DNA of 47,899 nucleotides, from contig JAFGJS010000142.1 of assembly GCA_016928995.1 (NCBI GenBank), forward strand, positions 1 through 47,899, given 5' to 3'. Position 1 is the stretch's first letter, and the number at the start of each line of letters is the position of its first letter. The stretch is from Candidatus Sumerlaeota bacterium. GTDB taxonomy: Bacteria; Sumerlaeota; Sumerlaeia; JAFGJS01. This document shows, one piece after another, positions 1-8,818 of this stretch. The notes under the pieces were generated by a model. The model was given only the letters and a program-made list of their open reading frames with translations. It ran no database searches and was not told the DNA's origin. The translations under genes were made by a program, and so were the position numbers.

Positions 1-864
1 CGTCAAAGCCGTGGCGTTGACCGGATCCTCAGTGTCAACGGCAGCCTCGCCCTCCGCGCCGCCGGACGTCACCAGAAACCAGTGGGGGACATTCGCGATC
101 GGACGGATGGGAACGTCCTCGCTCGGATTGCGGTCGATTATTTGGCCTCCTTCAAATCCAGTCTCCGGCTGCCAGACTTTGCCAATCGAGTCCGTGTATG
201 GCTCGCTCGCTCCGGCATTGATGCGCACTGCCGTTGCAGCAAGTCCGGGGCCGCCGGCATGTTCCGGCAGCGGAAGCACGGCGATTGCGCTGATAGCTGG
301 ATTTCCAGTTTGAGCCTTAAAATTAATCTCAAATTTTTCGTCAGTCACTTCCACGAGCACGGGTTCGATGTAGGCGCACTTGAGACCGTCGGCCTTTTGT
401 AAAATGTCAAAGTCTTCGATGTCACGCCCCTGGACATTGAAGGAAAAAACACGTTGTCCGGGACCGGTGATGTTTTCATCCGTTTCCGCAAAGTAGAGCT
501 TTGCGAGATACTTGCCGTTGGGAATTTTGCAGGAGAACGCAGTCATCGAATCATGTTCGGTAAGAAACAGGTCAACATCGTCGGTGCGGTAGATCAATGG
601 CGCCGGTCCACGGTTGTCACGTGGATTTTTGAAAATACGGTTTTGGATCAATTCGCCATACAGACCGCCGTCGTAAGAGTAGTTGATCTCTTCGGTCATC
701 AGGCCATAAAACATCGGGTCGATAGGGGCGCCCGGTTTGTCAACCTGCAAGACGATCCTGCCGGGTTCGGCGGCGAAAATAGACGCCGTGGAAACCGTGG
801 CCAACATCATAACGATCAGTTGTGCGAAATGTTTTTTTTCAGAACAATTGAAATACGTTTTCAT
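1..864 (-). CDS. Alpha-L-arabinofuranosidase-like GH51 protein with malectin-like insert (3' end outside window)
   Basis: The frame is open from the ATG at 864 (minus) to the window edge: 288 codons with no stop. Residues 1-32 look like a signal peptide ending near IFAAEPG. Residues about 38-80 carry the classic GH51 N-terminal signature (MFYGLMTEEINYSYDGGLYG, then ELIQNRIF), which in this family forms part of the arabinofuranosidase active-site barrel. From about residue 90 a malectin-like carbohydrate-binding module follows (KYLAKLYFAE, then RVFSFNVQGR), and a second similar segment begins near AVRINAGASEPYTDS. The start is supported by GGGAGG seven bases upstream. It probably releases arabinose from arabinan or arabinoxylan outside the cytoplasm, which fits the araGHF importer at 24-28 kb. 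The catalytic acid/base and nucleophile lie beyond the edge and cannot be checked. Family call fairly sure; exact substrate inferred. Confidence 0.8.
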   Translation of the reverse strand, partial: MKTYFNCSEKKHFAQLIVMMLATVSTASIFAAEPGRIVLQVDKPGAPIDPMFYGLMTEEINYSYDGGLYGELIQNRIFKNPRDNRGPAPLIYRTDDVDLFLTEHDSMTAFSCKIPNGKYLAKLYFAETDENITGPGQRVFSFNVQGRDIEDFDILQKADGLKCAYIEPVLVEVTDEKFEINFKAQTGNPAISAIAVLPLPEHAGGPGLAATAVRINAGASEPYTDSIGKVWQPETGFEGGQIIDRNPSEDVPIRPIANVPHWFLVTSGGAEGEAAVDTEDPVNATALT

Positions 865-1332
865 AAATGATCCTCCCTGAAAAAAAATTAAAATCAGTGA
901 CTCCATATACTTCAAAATATTTTTTGGTTGCCATTGAACAATGATGCCGCCGCACCGGTTATCGACGGCCAAGATTTCATCTTGCCGCCTGACTCATTCA
1001 TTTATTTGCGCAGCCAAGATCGAGGCAGTGATGATCTTGGCACAAACAATCAGCGTCATGACAGTTTTTTTTCATCTTAAGTCCAAAATTCAGAGACCGG
1101 CCATCGCCCCGTACTCAAACCCATCATCCGATCCCCAAACATTCTCACGATTAACTGGACTGAGACGACAATCAAATGGCTTGGCCTTAGATTCAAAGGT
1201 ATGGCTCGTTTTGGATCTACCATAAAAAAAGCGGCAATAACAAGAGCTCGAAGAGATGCCAATTCTTCATTTTGTCATATATATCATCAGACACTGCTGA
1301 AATTAAAACATATATTTCTATCTTTGCTTGAT
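865..1332. other. Intergenic region, no gene seen
   Basis: About 470 bp of comparatively AT-rich sequence lies between the two minus-strand glycoside hydrolase genes. Short open frames occur on both strands, but none has a ribosome binding site or protein-like composition. It presumably holds the promoter of the arabinofuranosidase gene. I could not pick out a convincing terminator. Confidence 0.5.
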
Positions 1333-3486
1333 CTATTTACGAGTCAGTTCCGCAATTTCGGCGTGGCTGAGTGCGTAGTTATAAATGCGAAAGTCATCAA
1401 TGCTGCCGTTGAACAAGGGATCCGGCCATTGGCTTTTGCCGATGTAGTTATGCTTTGGTTTAAAGGACGATGGATTCAACGAGATGTAACCTAAACTGAT
1501 GGGCTGTCCATCCAGATAAATCCAGCCTGTGTTTCCGCAAAGCGTCACTGCCAGATGATGCCATTCGCCGACAGGCAATGGCGGGGCGTCCACGAGCTGC
1601 TCGTCGTCTTTGTCTTTGATGGCCAGGCGCAGCGAGCGCCGGCCGGAATTCGGCGTGAGGAAGATGTACTGCGAGGTGTCGTTGCCAAAATCAAAAATGC
1701 GTTGCCAGGCGTCGCCGCCGTTCCATTTCACCCAAGCGGCTACGGTCATGTCGTTGCGGTCGGCCACAACGGAAGGCAGAGTCACGTAATCATCGGCGCC
1801 GTCCAATTCGAGCGCCTGGCCGATCTTTCCGTCAACATATGCAAGCTTGCCTGACGTGGATGCATCATGGGCGCCTGTGCCGTCATTGGCGCCGCCATCG
1901 AACCGGTAATGCGCGATGAGCTCGCCGCGATTGCTCAACTCAACCGGCTCGAAGCGCCATTGCTGGCCATGGCCTGCCGGGCCGTCCTGTTGCGTGATGC
2001 TCGAACCGTCCAGGTTTTCACCGTCGCCGCCGTCCATGTACTTGCAGCTGTGCCCGTTCCGCACGTAGAAGTATCCATCGCCGGCGTCTTCGAGAAACCA
2101 TTCCTGCAGCGTGTTGTCGGCCATGCCCCATTGCCGGATATTCGCGCCGCTTTCGGTCTTCCAGTCGGCGACCTCGGCCGTTCTTCCGCAGTGCGCGGCT
2201 TTCAAGCGATAATAACCGAAACCGGTGCGCGTGATGTCCCACTGTTGATGCAATCCTCCGGTGTAAGCCGCCTGACGGATGTCCGCGCCGTTTTCCGCGT
2301 TCGCGTCAGCGACTTCCAAGGCCAGGCCGCTGTGGCGGTTGACGATCTTGCATCGCTTGCCATCGATCGCCGGCGGCATCTCGTCGCCGTTCACATCAAT
2401 ATCGAAATACTTGTCGTCGCCGGAAACGGTCGAGACCAGGAATTCACGCGCTGGTCCGACGCCATTGTAATACACGTCGTGATCCGTGCAGACGAAACGG
2501 AACATTGTCGGCGTCGCATATCTTTCATAGGCGGAGGCAAAGCCGCGGATCCGGCCGTCCGGCGCGCGATACACCGCGGCGGCGGTCCAGTTGGCCCGGT
2601 TTTCCGCATATCCCAAGCGCATCCCCTGGCACGAGCGGACGAACATCCCGCGAGCCAAATGCGTCGGTCCCCACCAGATACCGCCTTCAAGGCCGTACTC
2701 GGCGCCGACGATCACCTCGGCGATACTATGGATTTCAGGATTGAATGGCGTGTCGCCATTGGCTCTCACGTTTAAAATGTAATTGATGTAGTTTTCCATG
2801 CTGCCCGCGATGGCGTGAGTGGTGCCGTATGACACCCGGTCTTGAATAACGTCGTACCAGGGCTGGGCGAAATCGCAGTTCAACGGACTCGGACCGGCGA
2901 GGATTGTACCTTTGTAATATGGGCTTTTTTGCAGCAGCCCCAGGATGTCATAAAGATTTTGCTTGGTGCCCTGGCCCCAGCCATAGTCCGGTTCATTGAA
3001 GGGCTCGAGCATATGGATGGGCTTTCCGGCGTATCTTTGCGTGGCTTCGAGCGCTTGAACCCAGCGCTTCGCATTGACTTCGCGCTCATTGATTTTATAC
3101 CACTCATGCGCTCCCGATTCCGTCGCCGGAACCATGGTTAACGGCTTGTCTCCCGCCATTGCCGCGACCTGCAGCATTCTGTCGATATGCCTTTTGGAAC
3201 GAGCGCCGATATCTCCGTATTCATCCAGCGGTTCGTCGATGAAAAAACAGAACCGCACCATGTCGATTTGATCGGCGCCCATATGAACGATGCAGTTGCG
3301 CATGTTGTCGGGACTGGGCCAGGCGGTGTCCGCGCCCCATGTCGCAATTGATTTCGTCGTCCCTGGATCGCTCACGCTGAAGTAAACCGTGGTCTCCTCA
3401 GCCTGGATCGTCGCTGAAGCTAGCACGCTGAGCACGATCAGGATTATACGCTGCGTGTTCGTGGTTTCGCTGAATAATTTTTTCAT
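1333..3486 (-). CDS. Secreted clan GH-A-like glycoside hydrolase with ricin-type and LamG-like C-terminal domains
   Basis: 717 aa. Residues 1-29 are a signal peptide. Residues about 33-370 look like a (beta/alpha)8 glycosidase. EPFNEPDYGW at 161-170 matches the asparagine-glutamate acid/base motif of clan GH-A, with E165 the likely acid/base. A second glutamate, E257 or E263 in the IAEVIVGAEYG segment, is the candidate nucleophile. Residues about 376-518 form a ricin-type beta-trefoil with repeated QQW/QEW motifs. Residues about 525-715 form a LamG-like jelly roll (LIAHYRFDGGANDGTGAHDA, then GSIDDFRIYNYALS). Both accessory modules usually bind glycans. It lies on the same strand as the GH51-type gene, so the pair probably attacks one plant polysaccharide. 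I cannot assign the GH family number. Start chosen at the first ATG, preceding the signal peptide. Confidence 0.78.
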   Translation of the reverse strand: MKKLFSETTNTQRIILIVLSVLASATIQAEETTVYFSVSDPGTTKSIATWGADTAWPSPDNMRNCIVHMGADQIDMVRFCFFIDEPLDEYGDIGARSKRHIDRMLQVAAMAGDKPLTMVPATESGAHEWYKINEREVNAKRWVQALEATQRYAGKPIHMLEPFNEPDYGWGQGTKQNLYDILGLLQKSPYYKGTILAGPSPLNCDFAQPWYDVIQDRVSYGTTHAIAGSMENYINYILNVRANGDTPFNPEIHSIAEVIVGAEYGLEGGIWWGPTHLARGMFVRSCQGMRLGYAENRANWTAAAVYRAPDGRIRGFASAYERYATPTMFRFVCTDHDVYYNGVGPAREFLVSTVSGDDKYFDIDVNGDEMPPAIDGKRCKIVNRHSGLALEVADANAENGADIRQAAYTGGLHQQWDITRTGFGYYRLKAAHCGRTAEVADWKTESGANIRQWGMADNTLQEWFLEDAGDGYFYVRNGHSCKYMDGGDGENLDGSSITQQDGPAGHGQQWRFEPVELSNRGELIAHYRFDGGANDGTGAHDASTSGKLAYVDGKIGQALELDGADDYVTLPSVVADRNDMTVAAWVKWNGGDAWQRIFDFGNDTSQYIFLTPNSGRRSLRLAIKDKDDEQLVDAPPLPVGEWHHLAVTLCGNTGWIYLDGQPISLGYISLNPSSFKPKHNYIGKSQWPDPLFNGSIDDFRIYNYALSHAEIAELTRK

Positions 3487-3740
3487 TTTGCCGTCCGATT
3501 GATATTGTGTAGGCGCATCTGATAGAGCGATGACGCCGTAATCTATTGAGCCTTGGACATCTGTAGTTGCCTTGGCAGCCGCGTTTTGTCAATAGATCAT
3601 CGATTTGTTGAAATACGAGGGCATCACTGTCTCGCTTTATTCAGACCGCTGGGCGGCGCTTTTCGTTTGCCCGCTGCGCTAAAACTATGGATTGATGCCG
3701 ATGATTGATATTTGATTTTGAAGCGGATTTTCTGGCGCAA

Positions 3741-4505
3741 TCAACGCAACCAATTTTGCAATAAGTCATGCTCGACTCGAGGGAGATGGGCAATGGCTGA
3801 TTCGATTTGAGTTTTGAATTCTCCGGATAAATCGGGACTGCTGTTTTCCTTCATGGTTGTCAGCTGCTGGAAGGTTTTGGAGCGGCGAGGTTCGGTTTCG
3901 AAGAAGCAGACGCCGTTGAAACTGAAACGGTGGATGCTGCAAGGGCCATGCTCGAGCAGAGCGGCCTTGTGCGCGGCTGCGGCGTAGCCTTTATGCGCGG
4001 CGAAGCCGTACTCCGGCCATTCCACGTCGTAGCGGCGCATAAGCCGGTCACGCGTGACCTTGGCCAGGATCGAGGCGGCGGCCACGCTGGCTGAGGTGGC
4101 GTCGCCTTTTTTGATCGCCTCCACGGCGCATGGCTGGTCAGGGATTTTCAGGTAGTCGCTGATGATGTGATCCGGCTGCGTTTGCAGCTGCGACAAGGCG
4201 CGCTGAGCGGCGCGCAACGTGGCTTGCAGGATATTGATCCGGTCGATCTCGTCCGCCTCGGCGATGCCTACGCCCCAGGCAATGGCGCGGGCGCATATCT
4301 CGTCGTAGAGTTCTTCGCGGCGCTCTTCCGGCACTTGTTTCGAATCGTTCAGCCCGTCGAATCGCGCCTCGGGCGGCAGGATCGCCGCCGCAGCCACGAC
4401 CGGTCCGGCCAGCGGACCGCGTCCGGCTTCATCCACGCCGGCCAACTGCGCGCAGCCAGTCCGCTCGCGCGCCGCTTGATCGTATTGATATAAAGCTTCA
4501 GTCAT
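3741..4505 (-). CDS. rnhB: Ribonuclease HII
   Basis: 254 aa. It cleaves the RNA strand of RNA-DNA hybrids and single ribonucleotides embedded in DNA, in the cytoplasm. The diagnostic motif GVDEAGRGPLAGPVVAAA lies at residues 23-40, with catalytic D25 and E26. The DSK motif (54-56), D117 in IISDYLK, and the KGDATSASVAAASILAKV block match the RNase HII fold. The core ends near residue 215. About 40 further residues, not needed for the fold, extend the usual 200-215 aa length. No strong Shine-Dalgarno sequence precedes the ATG at 4505. It stands alone between the secreted hydrolases and the Fic gene. Confidence 0.96.
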   Translation of the reverse strand: MTEALYQYDQAARERTGCAQLAGVDEAGRGPLAGPVVAAAAILPPEARFDGLNDSKQVPEERREELYDEICARAIAWGVGIAEADEIDRINILQATLRAAQRALSQLQTQPDHIISDYLKIPDQPCAVEAIKKGDATSASVAAASILAKVTRDRLMRRYDVEWPEYGFAAHKGYAAAAHKAALLEHGPCSIHRFSFNGVCFFETEPRRSKTFQQLTTMKENSSPDLSGEFKTQIESAIAHLPRVEHDLLQNWLR

Positions 4506-4612
4506 CAGTAGATTAATTATTCACAATTGTATGCGCTTTGATAAAGCACTTCTATTTTTTTCCTGCTTAAGCAGTTTCATGAGGTATCTGAAAATATATA
4601 TCTTTTCGTGTA

Positions 4613-5986
4613 TTATCCTCCAAAGTGCTTTTCGATGATGTCTTGTACAAATCTACGACAGAGGGTATCAATTTTTTCAGAACGAATATTATTGTTTTTT
4701 TCACGAACCACAAATATTTCTTCTGATGCTTTATATGCAATTTCCATTATATTAGGTACGTTTGATGCTGAAATATCATCTAAACGCTCATAATGATAAG
4801 AGCCAGTTGGCTCTTCTCGGCTTATATGAAGTGATACATCAATATCAGTTTCACGTCTCATTGGGATGCTGAGCGACTCGAAGAAAAATAAATATCGTGC
4901 CGCATTATTACCGCTTCGAAAATCTAATCGGAAAAACCATGTTTTTTTTGCAGATCCATAATTTTTTAAGGAGAGATATTTTTCAAATTCCAAATTACCA
5001 AAATCCTTAAAATATATTTCACTAAGGTTTGCCGATGTGCTTAGCAATTCTGTAGTTTGCTTAAACAGACTTTTGAGAAACTCCATTGCATTTCGCCAAA
5101 CTTCATATTGATTTGATGCTTTTATCTTCTCTTTTTGATCAAACCTACTCGCTAACGATTTAGCCCATTCAACTGCTTCGCGTTGTTCTTGAGCAGCCAT
5201 CTCATATTCTTCCAAACTTTCTGTAACACATTCAGCAATCAACGATACAAAGGGTGTGATATCTGAAGTCTGAGAGATTTCAAGAGCATCGTAGTATCGT
5301 TCCCGATCTTCCCGTGACACAATTGCAATAGGATATCCATATCGCATTAACACTAAATTCATCATTAACCGTGCCACGCGCCCATTTCCATCGATAAATG
5401 GATGAATAGTCACAAACCAAGTGTGTGCGGCGCATGCAATTAAGATAGCATTTTCTGAAGTTGAAATGTTACCAGGTACACTTGCACATTGAATCCATTC
5501 ACCAAATTCGCGCATTTGTGGAGGTATTGATTCAGGCGCGGGAGGTTTATAATGTGAGCCGCTAATTTCTACTATTGATGAACGATATTGGCCGGCATCT
5601 ATGTCATTAATACCTTTTAAAACCAAAAAATGAATCTGACGAACATCGGCTTCGGTAATAGGTCGTGATGGATTTTCAACTAATTCTTCAAGAAAATCTA
5701 GTGCAGCACTAAGATTTTTCGCCTCAGCTTGATCTTTAAGTGGTTTTCCTGTAATAGTTAAACCCTGCTCAACCACTAATCTCGTTTCTCCAACATTTAA
5801 TTTATTTCCTTCAATGGCATTTGAGTGGTAGATATTTTTTATACGGAAATATCTACGTAACTTATTGAGAACATCTGGTGTAAGTGCGCCTGTTGTGCGC
5901 ATCTCAACAACGCGGCGATCTATTTCTTCAATCATGGATCGCTGCTGAGAATCTACTTCATAAGGAGTGCCTTGAATTTGATTCAT
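4613..5986 (-). CDS. Fic-domain protein with N-terminal inhibitory helix
   Basis: 457 aa from the ATG at 5986, chosen because GGAGG lies seven bases upstream; the earlier ATG at 6013 has no such site. Fic enzymes usually transfer AMP from ATP onto a protein hydroxyl. The Fic motif HPFIDGNGRVAR is complete at residues 195-206, including the catalytic H195. SNAIEGN at 55-61 matches the (S/T)xxxE(G/N) inhibitory motif placed N-terminally, as in class II Fic proteins, whose glutamate blocks productive ATP binding. Residues about 260-457 form a C-terminal region I do not recognise, longer than in ordinary Fic proteins. The gene is clearly more AT-rich than its neighbours and stands alone, which suggests horizontal transfer. 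The target protein is unknown, and I see no antitoxin-like partner beside it. Confidence 0.9.
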   Translation of the reverse strand: MNQIQGTPYEVDSQQRSMIEEIDRRVVEMRTTGALTPDVLNKLRRYFRIKNIYHSNAIEGNKLNVGETRLVVEQGLTITGKPLKDQAEAKNLSAALDFLEELVENPSRPITEADVRQIHFLVLKGINDIDAGQYRSSIVEISGSHYKPPAPESIPPQMREFGEWIQCASVPGNISTSENAILIACAAHTWFVTIHPFIDGNGRVARLMMNLVLMRYGYPIAIVSREDRERYYDALEISQTSDITPFVSLIAECVTESLEEYEMAAQEQREAVEWAKSLASRFDQKEKIKASNQYEVWRNAMEFLKSLFKQTTELLSTSANLSEIYFKDFGNLEFEKYLSLKNYGSAKKTWFFRLDFRSGNNAARYLFFFESLSIPMRRETDIDVSLHISREEPTGSYHYERLDDISASNVPNIMEIAYKASEEIFVVREKNNNIRSEKIDTLCRRFVQDIIEKHFGG

Positions 5987-6095
5987 GACGTTTCCTCCAG
6001 ATGATATAGTCAAAAAACATCTAGCTAATGGTCTTTCAGGTTATAAAATTTAAAAAGTGTTGATACCATCCAATGAATATCAGACTTGTTTAGTG

Positions 6096-7676
6096 TTATT
6101 TCTCCTTCTGTTCATCATCCAACTTAACAAGGTCCGCGAGCAAGATGTTGAACGGAGCTGCGCGCAATTGCTCGTCGAACGCCTTGAGCGTCGCGTTCAG
6201 CTTGTTGAATTGCTCCGACTCCACCAGTGGCAATTCTTCCTTGCGGCCCAGATGCTCCCAAGCCTCCAGCACGTCGTGGACCTTGAGCCGGTCGAGCGGC
6301 CGTCCCGGTTGATATACTGAATCCTGATTGCGCGGACTCACCACTTCGGCCAGTACGCCGCATTGCGTCAGTTGATTGAGCAAGTCGTTCACCAGCCGGA
6401 TGGGAATGCCGAGGTTGAGCGAAATCGTGCGCGCGTCCGGCGCCGCTTCGTTGTGCATAAAGCATTCCACGCAAAACAGCGTGATGCGCAGCGTCAGCAG
6501 CCGCTTGAGCGAATGGCTGGCTTCCAGACAATCCGTCTCGTATTCGAACAGGTCGGCGTTCTGGTGCGCGAAGGAGATCTGTCCGCCAAGCAGCACGATC
6601 TGCCAGGAGAGCTGCACCCAGATGATAAAGAGCGGCAGCGCGGCGAAGGAGCCGTAGATCGCGTTGTAGTTCGACACAATCACCTGCAGGCTGATGTACA
6701 CCGTCTGCACCACGCTGTAGATCGTGCCGCCGATGATCCCGGCTGTGAACGCCGGAACGAGCCGCACCTGCGTGTTCGGGATCAACATGTACATCAGCGC
6801 GAAGAGGGGCCAGATCACCGTCATCTTGGCCTGCGAGAGCATCAGCGCGACGAACGGCTTGAGCGTGCTAAGGAAGGTGCTGCTTTCCGTCAACACGTGC
6901 ACCTTCGTAGCCAGCCACACGGTGATGCTGTTCGAAAAGACGAACATCACCGGCAGGATGAACGCGATCGCCAGGTAGTCGCTGAACTTGCGCGCGAGCG
7001 TGCGCGAGCGATGCACGCCCCAAATTTCATTGAACGCCCGCTCAATGTTGTTCAGCACCTTCATCATCGTGAAGATCAGCACGAGCACGCCGAAGCCCGC
7101 GATCAGGCCGCCGCTGGTTTTTTCCAGCAGCTTGTCCGCGAACTCGATGAGCTTGTCCGCGATCTGCACGTACGCCTGGGCCGCATTGGATGGCGCTTCG
7201 ACCGTCGTTGTTGTGCGTTCGTCTTCATTGGATGTCGCAGGCGCATCAGACGCCGCAGCCAGCTCTTGACCGAAGACATCCGTGCTTGCTTCGTCCGCGA
7301 AGGTCAACACGCCGCTCGTTGTCTTGTCTTGCTGTTTCCCATTGCGAGCCAGGGTGTTGGTGATTTGCGTCACGAATCGCGATGTGTCCGATTGATCGAC
7401 GAAATTGCGGATTTCTTGTTTCAAGCGGTCTTGCAGGTTGAAGCCCTGCGCAATGCCGAACGCCAGCGCCAGCACCGGCACAATAGAAAGCAAAGAATAC
7501 AGCGTCAGCGCCGCGGAGCGCAGCCCGCAACGTTCGTGAAAAAATCCGCGCAAGGATAAGATGACGATACGCGCGATCAGAACCATCTGGCGTTGCTTCC
7601 ACGCCAACGATTGACGTTGAACGCGCCAGACGTCGTACTGCACGAAATGAACGATGCGGTCAATCTGACGCTTCAT
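6096..7676 (-). CDS. YihY/BrkB-family inner-membrane protein with C-terminal winged-helix-like region
   Basis: 526 aa from the ATG at 7676, chosen over the longer frame because GGAGG lies just upstream. It overlaps the stop of the nuclease gene (7660) by 17 bp, so the two are probably co-translated. The N-terminal block around CGLRSAALTLYSLLSIVPVL and the following hydrophobic segments match the YihY/BrkB family (formerly called RNase BN), multipass inner-membrane proteins of uncertain function. A low-complexity acidic and threonine-rich insert at about residues 90-165 (DERTTTTVEAPSNAA) separates the first two membrane segments and is unusual for the family. After the last membrane segment, residues about 400-500 look like a winged helix, as seen in long members of this family. 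Confidence 0.85.
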   Translation of the reverse strand: MKRQIDRIVHFVQYDVWRVQRQSLAWKQRQMVLIARIVILSLRGFFHERCGLRSAALTLYSLLSIVPVLALAFGIAQGFNLQDRLKQEIRNFVDQSDTSRFVTQITNTLARNGKQQDKTTSGVLTFADEASTDVFGQELAAASDAPATSNEDERTTTTVEAPSNAAQAYVQIADKLIEFADKLLEKTSGGLIAGFGVLVLIFTMMKVLNNIERAFNEIWGVHRSRTLARKFSDYLAIAFILPVMFVFSNSITVWLATKVHVLTESSTFLSTLKPFVALMLSQAKMTVIWPLFALMYMLIPNTQVRLVPAFTAGIIGGTIYSVVQTVYISLQVIVSNYNAIYGSFAALPLFIIWVQLSWQIVLLGGQISFAHQNADLFEYETDCLEASHSLKRLLTLRITLFCVECFMHNEAAPDARTISLNLGIPIRLVNDLLNQLTQCGVLAEVVSPRNQDSVYQPGRPLDRLKVHDVLEAWEHLGRKEELPLVESEQFNKLNATLKAFDEQLRAAPFNILLADLVKLDDEQKEK

Positions 7677-8679
7677 CGTTGTCCTCCTTGTGCTCGCCGT
7701 TGTTCGCGGACGGAGGCGGTCCCGTCTTGCCATGACACAGCCGCTGATAGTTGCACGTCCGGCACTTGAATACCTGCTCCGTCATTGGAAAGTGATCCAT
7801 CGAAGCGATGTTGCGCTGCGGATCGTCCAGCCGCTCGCGCATCGCCGCCGCGCTCTGGTAGATCGTTTCGCGCATCGCGATCAGGTCCTCCGGCTTCGCG
7901 CGCCACTCCAGGTGCTCGCCGGTGTCGAGATACGCCAGCGCCAGCTGCACCTGATCCGGCGGCACGCGCCACTCGTGAAAGGCGAACAGCGCGTAGTTTG
8001 CCAGCTGCCCCGTGTCCTCGTCGCACAGCTTGCCTGTTTTCCAATCGACCAGCACCAGCGGTCCGCCATCCTCGCGGTCGTAGGCGAAGTCGATCACGAC
8101 GAAGTTCTTGATGTCTTCCAGGTAGTACTGCGCCAGCGTCTCCAGCGAACGCCAGCGTTGGGCTCCAAGCGAGAGCGCCTCCTCCAGCGCCGTGCTGGCG
8201 AAAAAATGATCCACGCAACGGAAGACCTTCGTGCGAAAATCCTCGCGCGCTTCCTTCGTGATTTCAAGTCCATAGAAATGCTCGAACAGATTCCGGTTGT
8301 GCTTGGCGTTCTGCCGCCAACTCTGGTTGGCTGACTGGAACCACTCGTCGTTCATGCGCCGTCGCAGCCAAGTCTTCAACTCGTCCGGCGAGATCAGGCG
8401 CATCGAACGCGCCCGGCGCAACGCATGCTCCACGCCGCGATGCACCAGGTCGCCGGCCCACATCGGCATGTTCACGATCTGCTTGAGCTGATACGCCAGC
8501 CGCGCTTCCGGCTCTGCCTCCTGCTCCCAGCCGCCCCATGAACCGTAATACTGCCAATAGTAGCGCCGCAGGCAATCGCGAAACGCCTTGAGCCGTGAAT
8601 ACGACCAGGAAAATTCATTCTGAAAAGGCTGCTTCATGCCAAAAAGCATAACCCGCGATTCAATTTCGTCAAGCAGCAA
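7660..8679 (-). CDS. RecB-like PD-(D/E)XK nuclease with four Fe-S-type cysteines
   Basis: 339 aa for the longest frame; an internal ATG at 8637 (MKQPFQNEFSWSYSRLKAF) is equally plausible, since neither has a clear Shine-Dalgarno site. The nuclease core is VVIDFAYD followed by PLVLVDWKTGK, matching the D-(D/E)xK catalytic pattern, with an upstream GDLVHRGVEHAL histidine motif. A lone cysteine in FRDCLRRYYW near the N-terminus plus three at the end (FKCRTCNYQRLC) reproduce the 1+3 cysteine arrangement that holds a 4Fe-4S cluster in AddB- and Cas4-type nucleases. It likely acts on DNA ends in repair. No helicase partner or cas gene is nearby. Its neighbour is a membrane protein of the BrkB family. 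Confidence 0.82.
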   Translation of the reverse strand: MLLDEIESRVMLFGMKQPFQNEFSWSYSRLKAFRDCLRRYYWQYYGSWGGWEQEAEPEARLAYQLKQIVNMPMWAGDLVHRGVEHALRRARSMRLISPDELKTWLRRRMNDEWFQSANQSWRQNAKHNRNLFEHFYGLEITKEAREDFRTKVFRCVDHFFASTALEEALSLGAQRWRSLETLAQYYLEDIKNFVVIDFAYDREDGGPLVLVDWKTGKLCDEDTGQLANYALFAFHEWRVPPDQVQLALAYLDTGEHLEWRAKPEDLIAMRETIYQSAAAMRERLDDPQRNIASMDHFPMTEQVFKCRTCNYQRLCHGKTGPPPSANNGEHKEDNDEASD

Positions 8680-8818
8680 GCGGTTAATTGATCCGGACGG
8701 AACATGATTTCCTGATGGTGTTTCATTCCGGTCAATTCACAATAATCAATTGTCAATTGCCAATTGATTATTGTGAATGCGAATTGCCTTGAAGGAAAGC
8801 AAGCTGCGCGCGATACAA

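Noticed and set aside
1036-1055. A TGGCAC-type sequence as a sigma-54 promoter
   Set aside because: The -12 element (TTGCA) is missing at the required distance. I found no convincing -24/-12 promoter in the window.
6363-7559. A 398-codon plus-strand open frame opposite the BrkB gene, rich in Arg, His and Gln
   Set aside because: It is the antisense of a well-supported membrane protein gene. Composition is typical of a GC-driven shadow frame, and it has no ribosome binding site.
7660-8679. The Fe-S nuclease as Cas4 of a CRISPR locus
   Set aside because: It is longer than Cas4 (about 200 aa), and no repeats or other cas genes occur anywhere in the window.
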